A DNA stretch of 64,000 bases from Typhlomys cinereus. Its lineage: Eukaryota; Chordata; Mammalia; Rodentia; Platacanthomyidae. Below, piece by piece: positions 54,189 through 64,000 of this stretch. The stretch spans positions 806,001-870,000 of the forward strand of contig JALPQD010000304.1 of NCBI GenBank assembly GCA_023101885.1, given 5' to 3'. Position 1 is the stretch's first letter; every line of letters starts with the position of its first letter. The notes under the pieces are model-generated. The model saw only the letters and a list, made by a program, of their open reading frames with translations, was not told the origin of the DNA and searched no databases. A program made the position numbers and the translations under genes.

Positions 54189-55390
54189 ATTTTGATAGGT
54201 TTACTTCTATATGTGACTTGTTCCTTTTGTCTTGCAGCTCTTAAGATCCCATCTCTAATGTATATATCTTGTGTATGACCTATCTTATGCTGTGAGGTGT
54301 TTCTTTTTTAATCCTGAGAATCTGGTAATCTGCATGCCTCTGGAATCAGGATGGTTATCTCTTTTTGTAGGTGTGGGAAGTTTTCTTCTATTTTCTCATT
54401 GATTATGTATGGTGGATCTTCCTCTTCTGTGTCTGTTTCTGGGGTACCCATGAGTCATATGTTGTGACTTTTGATGGTGCCCCAGAGTTCCTCTATGTTC
54501 CACTCAAGTGTGTTTTTTCAGCTTATCAGTTTCCTTCATTGATTTATGAACATCTTGTATCTTATCTTCCTGTTCTGAGACTCTCTGTTGAATTTCTTTA
54601 TGCCCTCTATATTTTTTCATTCCAGTGTTGTTTAAGTCTGGGTTTTTTCAGTGTTTCTGTTTGTTTGTAGATCACCTTGGGCTTTTTCAGCACTTCCAGA
54701 TCTGTTTTCAGGCTCTCTATTTTCATTCTATTTGTGCCTTGTTCATTTTTGTATTCTTGAAGTTCTTTCCAGAGTTTGTTGTGTTCTTCTTGAAATGTGT
54801 TTAATCATTTATCTATTTCCTTTCAGAGCTGATTGAACATATTTATATTGATTGAAATTCTTTGTCTTGGTTATTGTTCTCTTGGATACATTTCAATCCT
54901 TTGTGGAATCTGAAGCTTTATCTTTGGTGATATTGAGGGAAGACATGTTTTTCTGGATTATCGTGCTTCTTCTGTTTTTCCTGTGACATGACATTTCCTG
55001 TGAGATGGCATGTTGATTGTGGTTTTATTTGAAGTCACTCTGGGATGCTATTTTTCACCATCTCAATGATAATAGTGTGTCTAGGTTTTTCTTTGTGTTA
55101 GGTAATAGCTATTTGGGCATTTACTTGCAAAAAAATAGTAGTGATTCTAGTGTTCTCTTGCTTCTCAGATGGGTCTTATGAGGTGACCATTCTGTTTTAT
55201 GGAGGCCTTTTCTCTCTTTATTCTTTGAAGTTCGTTGCTGTATGAAATCTTATGATTCAATTTATTTCCTGCATGTGTGTGATTAGTGGGGGGCCGGTGG
55301 AGGAGGGGTTGCTAGCAGACCCAGGGCCTCCCACTCAGAACACAGACAGGCCAGCAACTCAGAAACCAGCTGCCCTGACCCAAGATGTAC

Positions 55391-56266
55391 TTTCTTTAAT
55401 TAAAGAATTTATTGATGTCTTCTTTGATTATACTTACACTTTTGAATTCCTCCTCTGAGTTTTCATCCAATTCATTGTGTGTGAAATACATTAGTATGAA
55501 ATGACCATTTGAAAAAAAAAGAAAAAAAATGTCCATTTGAGGGGAGGTGTGTTGAAAGGATTGTTCAGGTTTCTTCTAAACTCATATATTTCATATAACT
55601 TACGAACCCTTGGAATTCATATAATTGGGATGTGGTTGGTTCAGTACAGTGAGTTCTGAATCATTCCAGCATTTTCAGTGTTCAACACTGACTAGATTAT
55701 AGTTAAGCTTGAAATCATGCTTCTCCTCACTAGAGTATGGGATTATTCAGAGGGTCAAATCCCAGTCCATATATTCTTGGGAACACTAAGCCTAATCACT
55801 AGTACCACTCTAAGAGTAGAATACTAGTAACAGAAACATCCACAAGTAATGGACCACTATGACTACACAAGAGTAACATATACAAACAGACACTCTCTCA
55901 AGACTTCAAAACTTAGGAGAAAAGATGATACAACATATGTTACGATATTGTTTTCAAAGCAGAGATAAAGGGAACAGAAGCAGATATATACCAGCAGTTA
56001 ACTTTAGATCACCAAAAAAGACAGACAATGGACAATAGAGAATGAGTAGAGGAAAGATAGCTGTCGCTAAATGTAGAAAGAGAAGAGGAAGAGCTGAACA
56101 TGTACAATTAGACAACCTAAAACAATGCTGAACACTTGGAGAACTGAGCAGGGAGATACCCAGGCACAGGCAAACTTATACCACATGAGAGCCTATCTGC
56201 AAAAAAGAAGGGGAAGGAACTTAGAGAGGAGAGAGAACAGGGCAAGACAGCATTATCCCAGAAATT
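55391..56266. other. Unassigned AT-rich DNA
   Basis: No repeat or gene is recognised. Short A-rich runs at 55,513-55,531 only. Confidence 0.5.
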
Positions 56267-56885
56267 AAAACTAGATCTTTTTTTTCTCTCACATTTTTTC
56301 CCATTCATACAAGTTCTGTAGATATCCCTGTCCTTTCCCTCCCTCCCCCCTCATTGCTTTCTTCTACTCTTTCCCCTTCCTTTCACCTCCCTTCTTTTCT
56401 CATCCTCTCCCAGTGCCTCCCTCTTCTTCCCTCCCATGCCCCAAAGTATACTTTAGTGTGAACACCAAACCTCCCTCAGTACTCCACCCTACTGAGGGGT
56501 AAGGTCTCAGTGGCATAGACCAGAGCCCTATCTTGGTCTCCCCATTAGTATGGGAACTCTATTATCACTGTTAATCCCTTGCCTCTAAAGATCCTACTGC
56601 CTGGAGCCTTCTTCCCTGTGATTCATGCTAGACTTTGATGGGTCGTTGGCATGTCAGTCATTGTGCAGGTCAGGCAAAGTCCAGTTCTGGCTGCTGCAGC
56701 CCTAACTTGTGTGGAGTATCTTGCATATCATTGCTCCTCCCCATCTTTAGGCTCTTACAATCCTGCCTCCCCCTCTTCTTCAAGGTTCCGTGAGCTTTAG
56801 GATGGGGAGAGATTTGGCTGGTCTGGTTCCAGGTGATTGATGTAGAGTCTCTATATTCTGAATTATGGTTTGTAAAACTAAATCT
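56267..56885 (-). mobile_element. 5'-truncated L1 (older subfamily) with TSD
   Basis: L1 3' UTR (56,279-56,873) with 'cattcatacaagttctgtagatatccc' and a pyrimidine tract (56,325-56,440). It is most like the copy at 17,353. The TSD is 12 bp with one mismatch: AAAACTAGATCT (56,267-56,278) and AAAACTAAATCT (56,874-56,885). Confidence 0.9.
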
Positions 56886-57008
56886 AAAATAAGAGAAGTA
56901 TAAAAGTGAAGGACAAAGAGCTGGACAGGTGTACAGTCTGTCTGTGTGCAGAAGTTGTCTGTGTGCTGTGTTGCTTTACTATCTCATTTTCATGTCTACA
57001 GGGAAGAA

Positions 57009-58719
57009 CAGAGCACTTATTTTTTTTTATTTCTTCTACTCATACAAAGTTGATAAGTACCCCATTCCCCTCCCTCCCTCTACCCCTCCCTGGATCTCCT
57101 TGATCCCTCCCCACCTTTTCCCTTTCCTTTCCCCCCTCCCTTCCTTTTTCCCAATGGTCTCTTCCCCCGATTCCTAGAGCATCCTTTAGTGTACATTTCA
57201 AACTTCCCTGTGGGTCCTCCTCTCTGATGAGTGTAAGGAACTCAGTGGTATTGCCTAGAGCTCTTTTATGTGTTCCCTTTTAGTATAGGAACACTATTGT
57301 GGCTGTTAATCCCTTGCCTCTAAGGATCGTAGTGCCTGTGATCCATGCTAGACTTCGGGGGTTCACTGATATGTTGGTCATTGCGCAGGTCATGCAAAGT
57401 CTTATTATGATTATTTCGGCCCTAACTTGCATGATCTTGCATATCATTGCTCCTCCCCATCTTTAGGCTCTTACAATCTTACTGCCCCCCTCTTCCGCAA
57501 ACTTCCCTGAGCTTTAAGATGGGAAGAGATTAGGCTGGCCTGGTTCCAGGTGATTGATGTAGAGTCTCTAATTTTCTGAATTATGGTTTGATGATTTTTT
57601 TTTCAGTTTTTCTGCTCTTGCACCACCCTTGGTATTGGATGTCATCCCCTGGCCAGAGATAAAATGCTGATAAAATAGAGTCTTGTTATAAGAGTAGATT
57701 CAAAGGTAGATGGAATAAGAGTAGGAGACCACTGTGGGGGGGCAGTCTCCCATTTGCAGGATGGTTACCTTCTACCTTCTAGCCTATGCCCTCCCTTTGT
57801 GGTGAGATCATACCCCATCAGACGCAAGTGACCAGTAAGGAAAGTCTGCAAGCCAAACCAAATGTCTCATTACTTACTTGCAATCCTTGATAGTGGTCTA
57901 TTTTCTCTGCTGTAGCATGATCCCCTCTCTCCTTGTTTCTGGTGGGGCCCTTCTTCCCCTTCCCTCCCTGCTTATAATCTTTGCAATTACTGTAGGTATT
58001 ACACTCAAAGTATCTTTGAGTGTGTCACTAAGTGGGTTTGGTACTAGGATCCACCTATTAGGGAGTACATATGGTGCTTAATTTTCTCTATCTGGGATAC
58101 TTCACTCAATATAATTTTTTCTAATTCTATCCATTTCCCAGCAAATTTCATTAATTCATCATTTTTGATGGCTGAGTAGTATTCCATTGTATAAATGTAC
58201 CATATTTTCCTTGTCCACTCATCAACTATTGGGCATTTGGGTTGATTCCATGACTTTGCTATTGTAAACAGTGCTTCTATGAACATGGTTGTGCTTCTGC
58301 TATCGAGGTGAATTTTTGCTGTGTGGGGGGTTATTCCCAAAAGTGGTATAGCAGGGTCATATGGCATTTCAATCTTTAACTTTTTTTAAGAATCACCAGA
58401 GGGCTCGCCAGAGTGGTTTTATAAGCCCACATTCCCACCAGCAATATAGGAGAGTTCCCTTCTCTCCACATCCCCTCTAGCATTTGGTGTTGTTTGTATT
58501 GTAGATTTTTGCCATCCTGACTGGGATGAGATGATATCTCAGGGAGGTTTTGATTTGCATTTCCCTGATGGCTAAAGATGCGGAGCATTTTTTAAGATAT
58601 TTGTTAGACATTTCATTTCTCCCCTGGTAAAGTTTCTTTTAAGCTTCAAGGACCATTTTTTAATTGGGCCATTTGTTTCCTTGGTGTTTAGTTTTCTAAG
58701 TTCTTTGCAGAGCACTTAT
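57009..58719 (-). mobile_element. L1-E: 5'-truncated L1 with ORF2 C-terminus and exact TSD
   Basis: Contains the 3' UTR (57,021-58,043; subfamily with 'actcatacaaagttgataagtacccc') and the C-terminal part of ORF2 (58,044-58,707), which is broken by a frameshift near 58,375. The last 107 codons to the stop, ending in the usual Ile-Gly-Gly-Ser, are open. Exact 12-bp TSD, CAGAGCACTTAT, at 57,009-57,020 and 58,708-58,719. Confidence 0.95.
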
Positions 58720-59315
58720 ATTAATTAATTTCATTTGATCTTTGTGCTATTTGTTCCACCATGATATTGTGAGGTTCATGGGTCAGGCAGAGTTTCTTAT
58801 TATCATAGATGTCTTTCACACTTTTGCAATGAATAGGCTATCAGAAAGCTTTCCGATAATGTGCTGGACTATGGAATCTTTAAGCATTTTTCTCTGCTCA
58901 ACATTCTTATAAAGGCCTGAAGACACTTCATTCTCTGCTTCAGAATGAGTGGAACACTTCGTGGTTTTAATTCAAAGCTTTGCCACTGTAGCTAGAGGTA
59001 TTATGTTATCATCTTCTGAAACTTGCTCAGAGTTCTCAGAATGGACTTTGTACTGAGAAACCTTTGCCTCTAAAGCTGTCTGGTCATTGACTAAAGAGAA
59101 ATCCTAAAATGGCTTGTTGCCCACTACTCCACTCACCTGTGAAGAACAGAGGATTTTCCCAGCACCTATGTGGCATGCAGAATGAAGATTCCTGTTTGGA
59201 CACAAATCTTTAGTGATGAGTCCACTATCAATTGTGGTATTTTTCTTTGTATGTTTTTTCCTATGGGTACATCCTTTCTTCTACTAGAATGGGCACCATT
59301 TGGCTTTTGGTCTTC

Positions 59316-59378
<63 letters not shown>

Positions 59379-59744
59379 TGAATCACTGTACAAATTCTGA
59401 GGATTTGTCTTTGATGTTTTATTATTAAACTTAACTTATTTTGTTTAGATTCTTCCCCTTTTCTGTTTGTGTGATTCATGGTTCCAACAGAGAATGTTGT
59501 ACTAACTGCACTTGGAGTAGAGCACACTCTACTTGGAACTATGCCCTTTGGTATGGACTCTAGATTCTTTCTCTTTTTGTTCAGTTTTCAATATTTTTTT
59601 CTTTTCTACTGAAAGGACTTGCTAGTGTTAGTCACTTCCTTCCAATAAACTCCTATGCATTTCTTTGACATTCTAGTAGCATGTGCAAAAATATTATATG
59701 CTATCTTCCCATTACATGTTCATTCTTTTACAATATCAAACATA
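58720..59744. other. Unassigned DNA with (CT)n microsatellite
   Basis: Holds a CT repeat of about 30 units (59,314-59,373) with one GT interruption. Otherwise nothing is recognised. Confidence 0.6.
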
Positions 59745-59792
59745 CATATGATCTAAGTGCATTATAAGTATATAATGCACTTAGGTCATATG
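59745..59792. repeat. Near-perfect 48-bp palindrome (22-bp arms, 4-nt loop)
   Basis: Arms 59,745-59,766 and 59,771-59,792 are reverse complements with one mismatch, around the loop AGTA. The arm begins CATATGATCTAAGTGCATTA. It may be a cruciform-forming AT-rich palindrome or the remnant of a very short inverted-repeat element; no TA or 8-bp duplication was clear. Confidence 0.9.
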
Positions 59793-60337
59793 CCCGTCAT
59801 TAACCTCTATTAATCTCCCCTTTCTGCCCTTCCACTTCTTTTTCTCAATAAGTCCCCATTTTAGTTTCATATCTTTTTCTTGTGTGTTCAACTGCATTTA
59901 ATTCAAGTTAATTGCATTATCCCTGGCGTAGTGTTAATTTGCTTGAACACGGGCAGATTACCAGTGTCTGCACTATTAAGGAATATAACTCTACCTTGTC
60001 AGCAACCATTATCTATCTGTTCAGATAAGAGTGGGACCTCAGGCTGCTCTACATACATGATGGGTATTAAATGTCCCAACACTTCTGGGAGATCATAGGT
60101 GCAGAACTCACACCATAACAGCACTTCACAGCATATTTTCCACTACCGGGTCATGCATTCTTTTTGTTCCTTCTTTTATGATACACCCTGATGTACCATT
60201 TAGAGTGTGAGTTCTCAACATATTCTCAGCATTTTGACAAGTTAAAAATCTCTCCACTAACCACCCAGAGAGAAGGTTCTCTGACCAAGGCTGAGAGCAA
60301 CATTAGTCTATGGGTATAAACATAAATATTGTGACCA
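59793..60337. other. Unassigned DNA
   Basis: Nothing recognised. Confidence 0.5.
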
Positions 60338-60425
60338 GCAAGCTATCTCAGCAGGGAAGGTGACTGCTTGCAAACTTGCCCATAAAAATTTGATTTCCCA
60401 AAGCCCACATGGTAGGGAAGAAAAC
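60338..60425 (+). mobile_element. Old SINE fragment (B4/ID-like)
   Basis: 'accagcaagctatctcagcagggaaggtgactgcttgcaaacttgcc' and 'aaagcccacatggtagggaagaaaacag' fit the layout of a decayed B4-like SINE. Confidence 0.5.
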
Positions 60426-61019
60426 AGATATATAAAAGTTATCCTCAGACCACCACCTAAGGATCAAAAAATACAAATATTGAGATGACAATTTAACACT
60501 ACAACTAATTAACAAAGGAATAATAGTCAGTTTCCCACAATGTCCTAGAACATCTCCAGCCTTGGACCTTTAACCAAGTTCATCATAAGAGGTTTGAATC
60601 TTTTCCTGTGGAGTGAGCCTCAACTACAATTTCAGTGTGGTTACTCCCATAACACTAATGCTCAATTGCTCCAGGGGAAGCCTCTCCCTGGTAGGTTAGC
60701 AGCATAGCCTGAAGGGGTCACAGCTACTGTCATCACACCACTGACTCAGCAGCTTGCAAAGCACCTTCTGACACAGTGAACACTACTAGCAGCACAGCGG
60801 AAGCTCTCAGTTCACTCCCAGATTCCTTCTCTATTTTGGTCCTCAACCAAAGCATGTGGCGTCACCAGAAATGAGGTCATACCATCATCTGGTTGTACTG
60901 GGTAACCAAGACCAGTGTCAGTAGGCTGCACTGTTTGAGGATTCCTGGGGCCTTTCTAGCCAAGAGCTTATCAGGAGGTTCTCCACATCTGGACAGGGCA
61001 TTTCATAGAATAATCTATA
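60426..61019. other. Unassigned DNA
   Basis: Nothing recognised. Confidence 0.5.
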
Positions 61020-61470
61020 TGTTCTAGAGAAGTGTTATCCACCTGACATAGTTAGATACAGTGTCAAGTGGACAATTTAAAGCTTGAGCTTGGCCAAAAT
61101 TGTGCAGAATTAGTAGTTGAGATAAATCCTGAGCAATTCTGCAAGAAGATGTCTAACTGACGGAGAAGGACCCAGTCTGTGGTTGGCAGGTCAAAAACCT
61201 GGGCAGGTGAATAAGATGGAGGTAGCTGGTTAAAGAAGTTAGCATACTTCAGTACACTTGAACAGACATGCCATCTTTCCAGTGAGATTTACCATTCTCT
61301 GAGAAGTCCTTTGAGTATGATATAGCCAGTTCCCTTGGTTCCTGGTGTTTGTATGAGCTCTTCTGCTATATTGCTTTGACTGTAACTACACAATCATAAG
61401 TCAAATAAAACCCCTTGTTCCATTAATACATTTTCTGTGAATTTATCAGCACTATGCAGAGTAACTCAAC
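61020..61470 (+). mobile_element. MLT1/MaLR-like LTR remnant
   Basis: 'gttatccacctgacatagttag' at the start, an AATAAA-bearing 'taagtcaaataaaaccccttgttcc' 3' part and a final 'atcagcactatgcagagtaac' fit an old MLT1-type LTR in sense orientation. Confidence 0.4.
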
Positions 61471-61544
61471 AGCACACATGGGGGAACTTTCTCTTCAAAC
61501 TCTTTTTTATACTGTATTTTTATTTTTTATTTTTGTTTTTCTTT

Positions 61545-61910
61545 TTTATATTGCTTTTCTAGTTATACATATCCAGTGAGTAGGTATCTTTCCTCCTCCC
61601 TGTTCTCTTCCTTTTGTTCCTTTCTTGTTTCTTGCCTCCTTCTCCTCCCTTTGTGGATCCAGCCTGCTCCCTCTCACCTTCCTGTCCCTCAGCTTACATG
61701 GGTCCCAGGGTTCCCTCTGGATCATCTGCTCTGCAAGGGTTCAGTCCTCTGAGGCAGACCAAGCGGCCATTAATTGGGCTGACCACAGATATGAGTACTC
61801 CCCTACATTGTCTAACCCCTCACGCATAAATACCTTACCTGCAAACAAAGCCAAATGGTTACTCTCCTTAATTAGTCCTTCAAAAGGTTCCAGTTGTCTC
61901 CTTCAGTGGA
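61545..61910 (-). mobile_element. Old L1 3' UTR, minus strand
   Basis: 'tatattgcttttctagttatacatatccagtgagtagg', then a pyrimidine tract (61,590-61,690), 'tgggtcccagggttccctctgg' and 'aagggttcagtcctctgagg' resemble diverged L1 3' ends in antisense. No coding sequence. Confidence 0.45.
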
Positions 61911-62515
61911 TAGTGGATAATTGTGGATAATACCCTGTGAAAACACAGGCTGCTCCCACCTGCTCCTCCATGCTTTTCTAACTTACTTCCAACATGGAGT
62001 TTCATTGTTGATTCTATGTTTTCATCGAACTGCCATAACATCTCAATTCTGTGTACAAACTACTGACTCAGTTCATTTTGTGCTACTCTCAAGGACAATG
62101 AAAAACTGAGGTAAACAGGCATTTTGTGGCTCATAAGTCTACATTCCAGGAAGACCAAGACATGGACAGGTTTTTGGAAAGAGCCTACTTTCGGTATTAC
62201 TAGATATAGGAGACATAAACACAAAGAAAATGGGCATTGAATTCATTTGTATATAATGGCATTGATCCTATCTATTGAGTAAAGAATAAATTGCATAGCA
62301 TAAAGGGATCAAAGAAGTAAGACTAAAACTGCAAAAAAGCAGGAAATTATAACCAATAAATAACAAATATACAGGCATGTAATCCAGGAAGAAATGAGTT
62401 ATGTTTTATAAGCAAAATCAATTGCACACATCATGCTTAATCTTCTAAACAACATCTTACCATGTCCATGACAAAGAAATGAAATATCTCTTGATCAATC
62501 ACCCTAATCAAAAAT
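61911..62515. other. Unassigned AT-rich DNA
   Basis: Nothing recognised. Confidence 0.5.
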
Positions 62516-62665
62516 AACCTAAATGGACTGGTGAAATACCAGATAAAATGCCCACTCAGAAATCTGACAACCTGATTTCAGTTCCACAACGCTCACAGGA
62601 TAGAAGGAAAGACTTCTAAAATTAGATTCTAACCTTCTGCCATGAGCCATGTAGACAAGTATAAA
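62516..62665 (+). mobile_element. Old SINE (B4-like)
   Basis: 'ggactggtgaaataccagataaaatgcccactcagaaatctgacaacctgatttcagttcc' and 'cacaggatagaaggaaagacttctaaaattagattctaaccttctgccatgagccatg' follow the order of B4-like rodent SINEs with many substitutions. Confidence 0.6.
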
Positions 62666-63478
62666 ATAAAATCCCTCAAATAAAGAGATATCATTTTCAC
62701 TACACTGCAATACATTAGAAATGATATGAAGTCCATCTAGGAAAAGCTTATATAGACAAACTATCCTTTCAAAAGCTTTTCAAGTATACTTAAGCTGTGG
62801 TTTACATGGACTCATTATTATTTCAGTTCTGAACTCCTTCTCTCACAGTAACAGGCACTGATATAGAATAGGTAGAGGCTCTGTCCCTAGTCTCTCTCTT
62901 CTTGACATCTCCAAGCCCTCACTGCTGGCAGCACATGTAAGTGGCAGACTTTGTCAAAAACAAAACAATCAAACAAACAAACAAACCAAACGCTTCCAGA
63001 GCATCATTCTTAATAAGGTTGAAATACATTCGCATTTCAGCATGAATCTTGCAAGGGAGAAAATACACAAAGCATGTTAGATATGATTCTTGATTATAGC
63101 AAATTAATATATGTCTATGAAAGCAAAATATTAGAAACAGATAAATGGATGAAAGATGTAAAGCATAAGAACCCACCGCACCACGAACTTGATGGAAGTT
63201 TAATGGAAATTCCAGAATCATAGGCCCAATGAGGGAGGTGAGAAAGAGCAAAGGAAAAAGAGGAGAAAGAAGAGAATGGGCAGTTTTATATTCACAGGGG
63301 TAATGGGTGGGCTGAAGGGGTTGGGTATGGAGCCCTGGAGGTGTGGAGGGGATCAGTGTTTGATCTTGAAACCTTGCTCAAAGCACCTCTTGGGGGTGGG
63401 GGTGGGGGCTATGGTCATCAGGCTGGAGCCAGGAATCCTAACAAAAGTAATATGTTATTTTTATAAAAGTATTTTTTA

Positions 63479-63532
<54 letters not shown>

Positions 63533-64000
63533 AGGAAATAACACTAATGAAACAGAAAAAGGAGTGTATTATGCTCTAGCTATGTAGATGTTGATTAGGT
63601 CAATGTATTAATTGTAGTTCAAGTAATACAGAGGTAAAGATGGGTGACAAGCAAAACAAGGGAAGAAATGTCTTTTCAGCAGGAGACCACGTAAGTATTA
63701 AAGGGCTTATTAAATAGTAGAGAAATAAAACTGATCATAGTCCCTAGACCTTTTACAGAAACAAAACTAAAAGACAGAAAATAAGCAAGTAATCAAAAAA
63801 ATCTTGTTTTAAAAATAAAAACTGAAAAGCCAAGTCCTGCATATCATTCCAACCTTAATCTAAGCTCTTTCAATACACTTGTGTATATAGTAGCAGGTTC
63901 AAATATTAGTTAATAAAGTGTACTTCACAAACATAAGAAACACTGCATAATCAGTACACTAACAATGTTATGACAAAGATGCTAACCAAAACCTAAAAGA
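62666..64000. other. Unassigned DNA with (TG)n microsatellite
   Basis: AT-rich, with a 23-unit TG repeat at 63,481-63,527 and a purine-rich stretch at 63,225-63,275. No gene or named repeat. Confidence 0.55.

Larger units (their letters stand above)
48790..55390 (-). mobile_element. L1-D: older, degraded L1 of another subfamily
   Basis: Minus-strand L1 with a different 3' UTR (48,790-49,190: T8 run, then 'gacatattttggacatac...', no strong polypurine tract). It is followed by heavily mutated ORF2 (about 49,190-53,210) and a barely readable ORF1 area (about 53,250-54,940). Readable ORF2 parts include the Cys-rich C-terminus (about 49,270-49,570) and RT with Phe-Ala-Asp-Asp (50,728-51,045). A GC-rich patch at 55,285-55,385 may be its 5' UTR. 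It is split by an LTR and two SINEs, so it is older than they are. Confidence 0.88.

Overview
This window looks like mammalian, most likely rodent, intergenic DNA. There is no convincing host protein-coding gene, rRNA or tRNA gene, and no bacterial feature such as an operon or CRISPR array. Three things point to a rodent: several generations of LINE-1 (L1) whose 3' ends carry a G-rich polypurine tract; a tRNA-derived, ID/B4-like SINE family (body, CA-rich stretch, A-rich tail); and MaLR-type LTR remnants. I saw no 7SL-derived B1 or B2 element, which argues weakly against a murid. I cannot name the species; a mouse-related lineage such as a jerboa or jumping mouse is a guess.

Layout. 1-5.9 kb: AT-rich DNA with an old L1 3' end and an old SINE. 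6-10 kb: L1 fragments and a short GC-rich, promoter-like or LTR-like segment (about 9.10-9.54 kb). 10-15.7 kb: an old class I endogenous retrovirus remnant on the minus strand, with decayed RNase H/integrase and two diverged flanking segments that may be its LTRs, also holding a small poly(A)-tailed structured insert, a 30-bp minisatellite and a SINE. 17.3-18.3 kb: two L1 fragments, one with a 5' inversion. 20.9-27.5 kb: L1-A, full length. 32.2-38.5 kb: L1-B, full length with an internal deletion. 41.5-48.6 kb: L1-C, near full length and broken by a SINE. 48.8-55.4 kb: L1-D, an older family broken by one LTR and two SINEs. 56.3-58.7 kb: two truncated L1s. 58.7-64 kb: mostly unassigned DNA with an old LTR, SINEs, microsatellites and one near-perfect 48-bp palindrome.

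All the younger large L1s lie on the minus strand, but different flanks and separate target-site duplications (TSDs) show that A and B inserted independently and are not a tandem duplication. L1-A and L1-B keep full-length ORF1 frames; every ORF2 is broken, so no copy here looks autonomous. The most informative signals are a truncated L1 with an apparent 3' transduction (38,645-39,199), a twin-priming inversion (18,025-18,250), specific inactivating lesions in L1-A and L1-B, unrelated distal 5' UTR ends in A, B and C, the structured insert near 12.5 kb, and the promoter-like module near 9.2 kb. I did not find a clearly new biological system.
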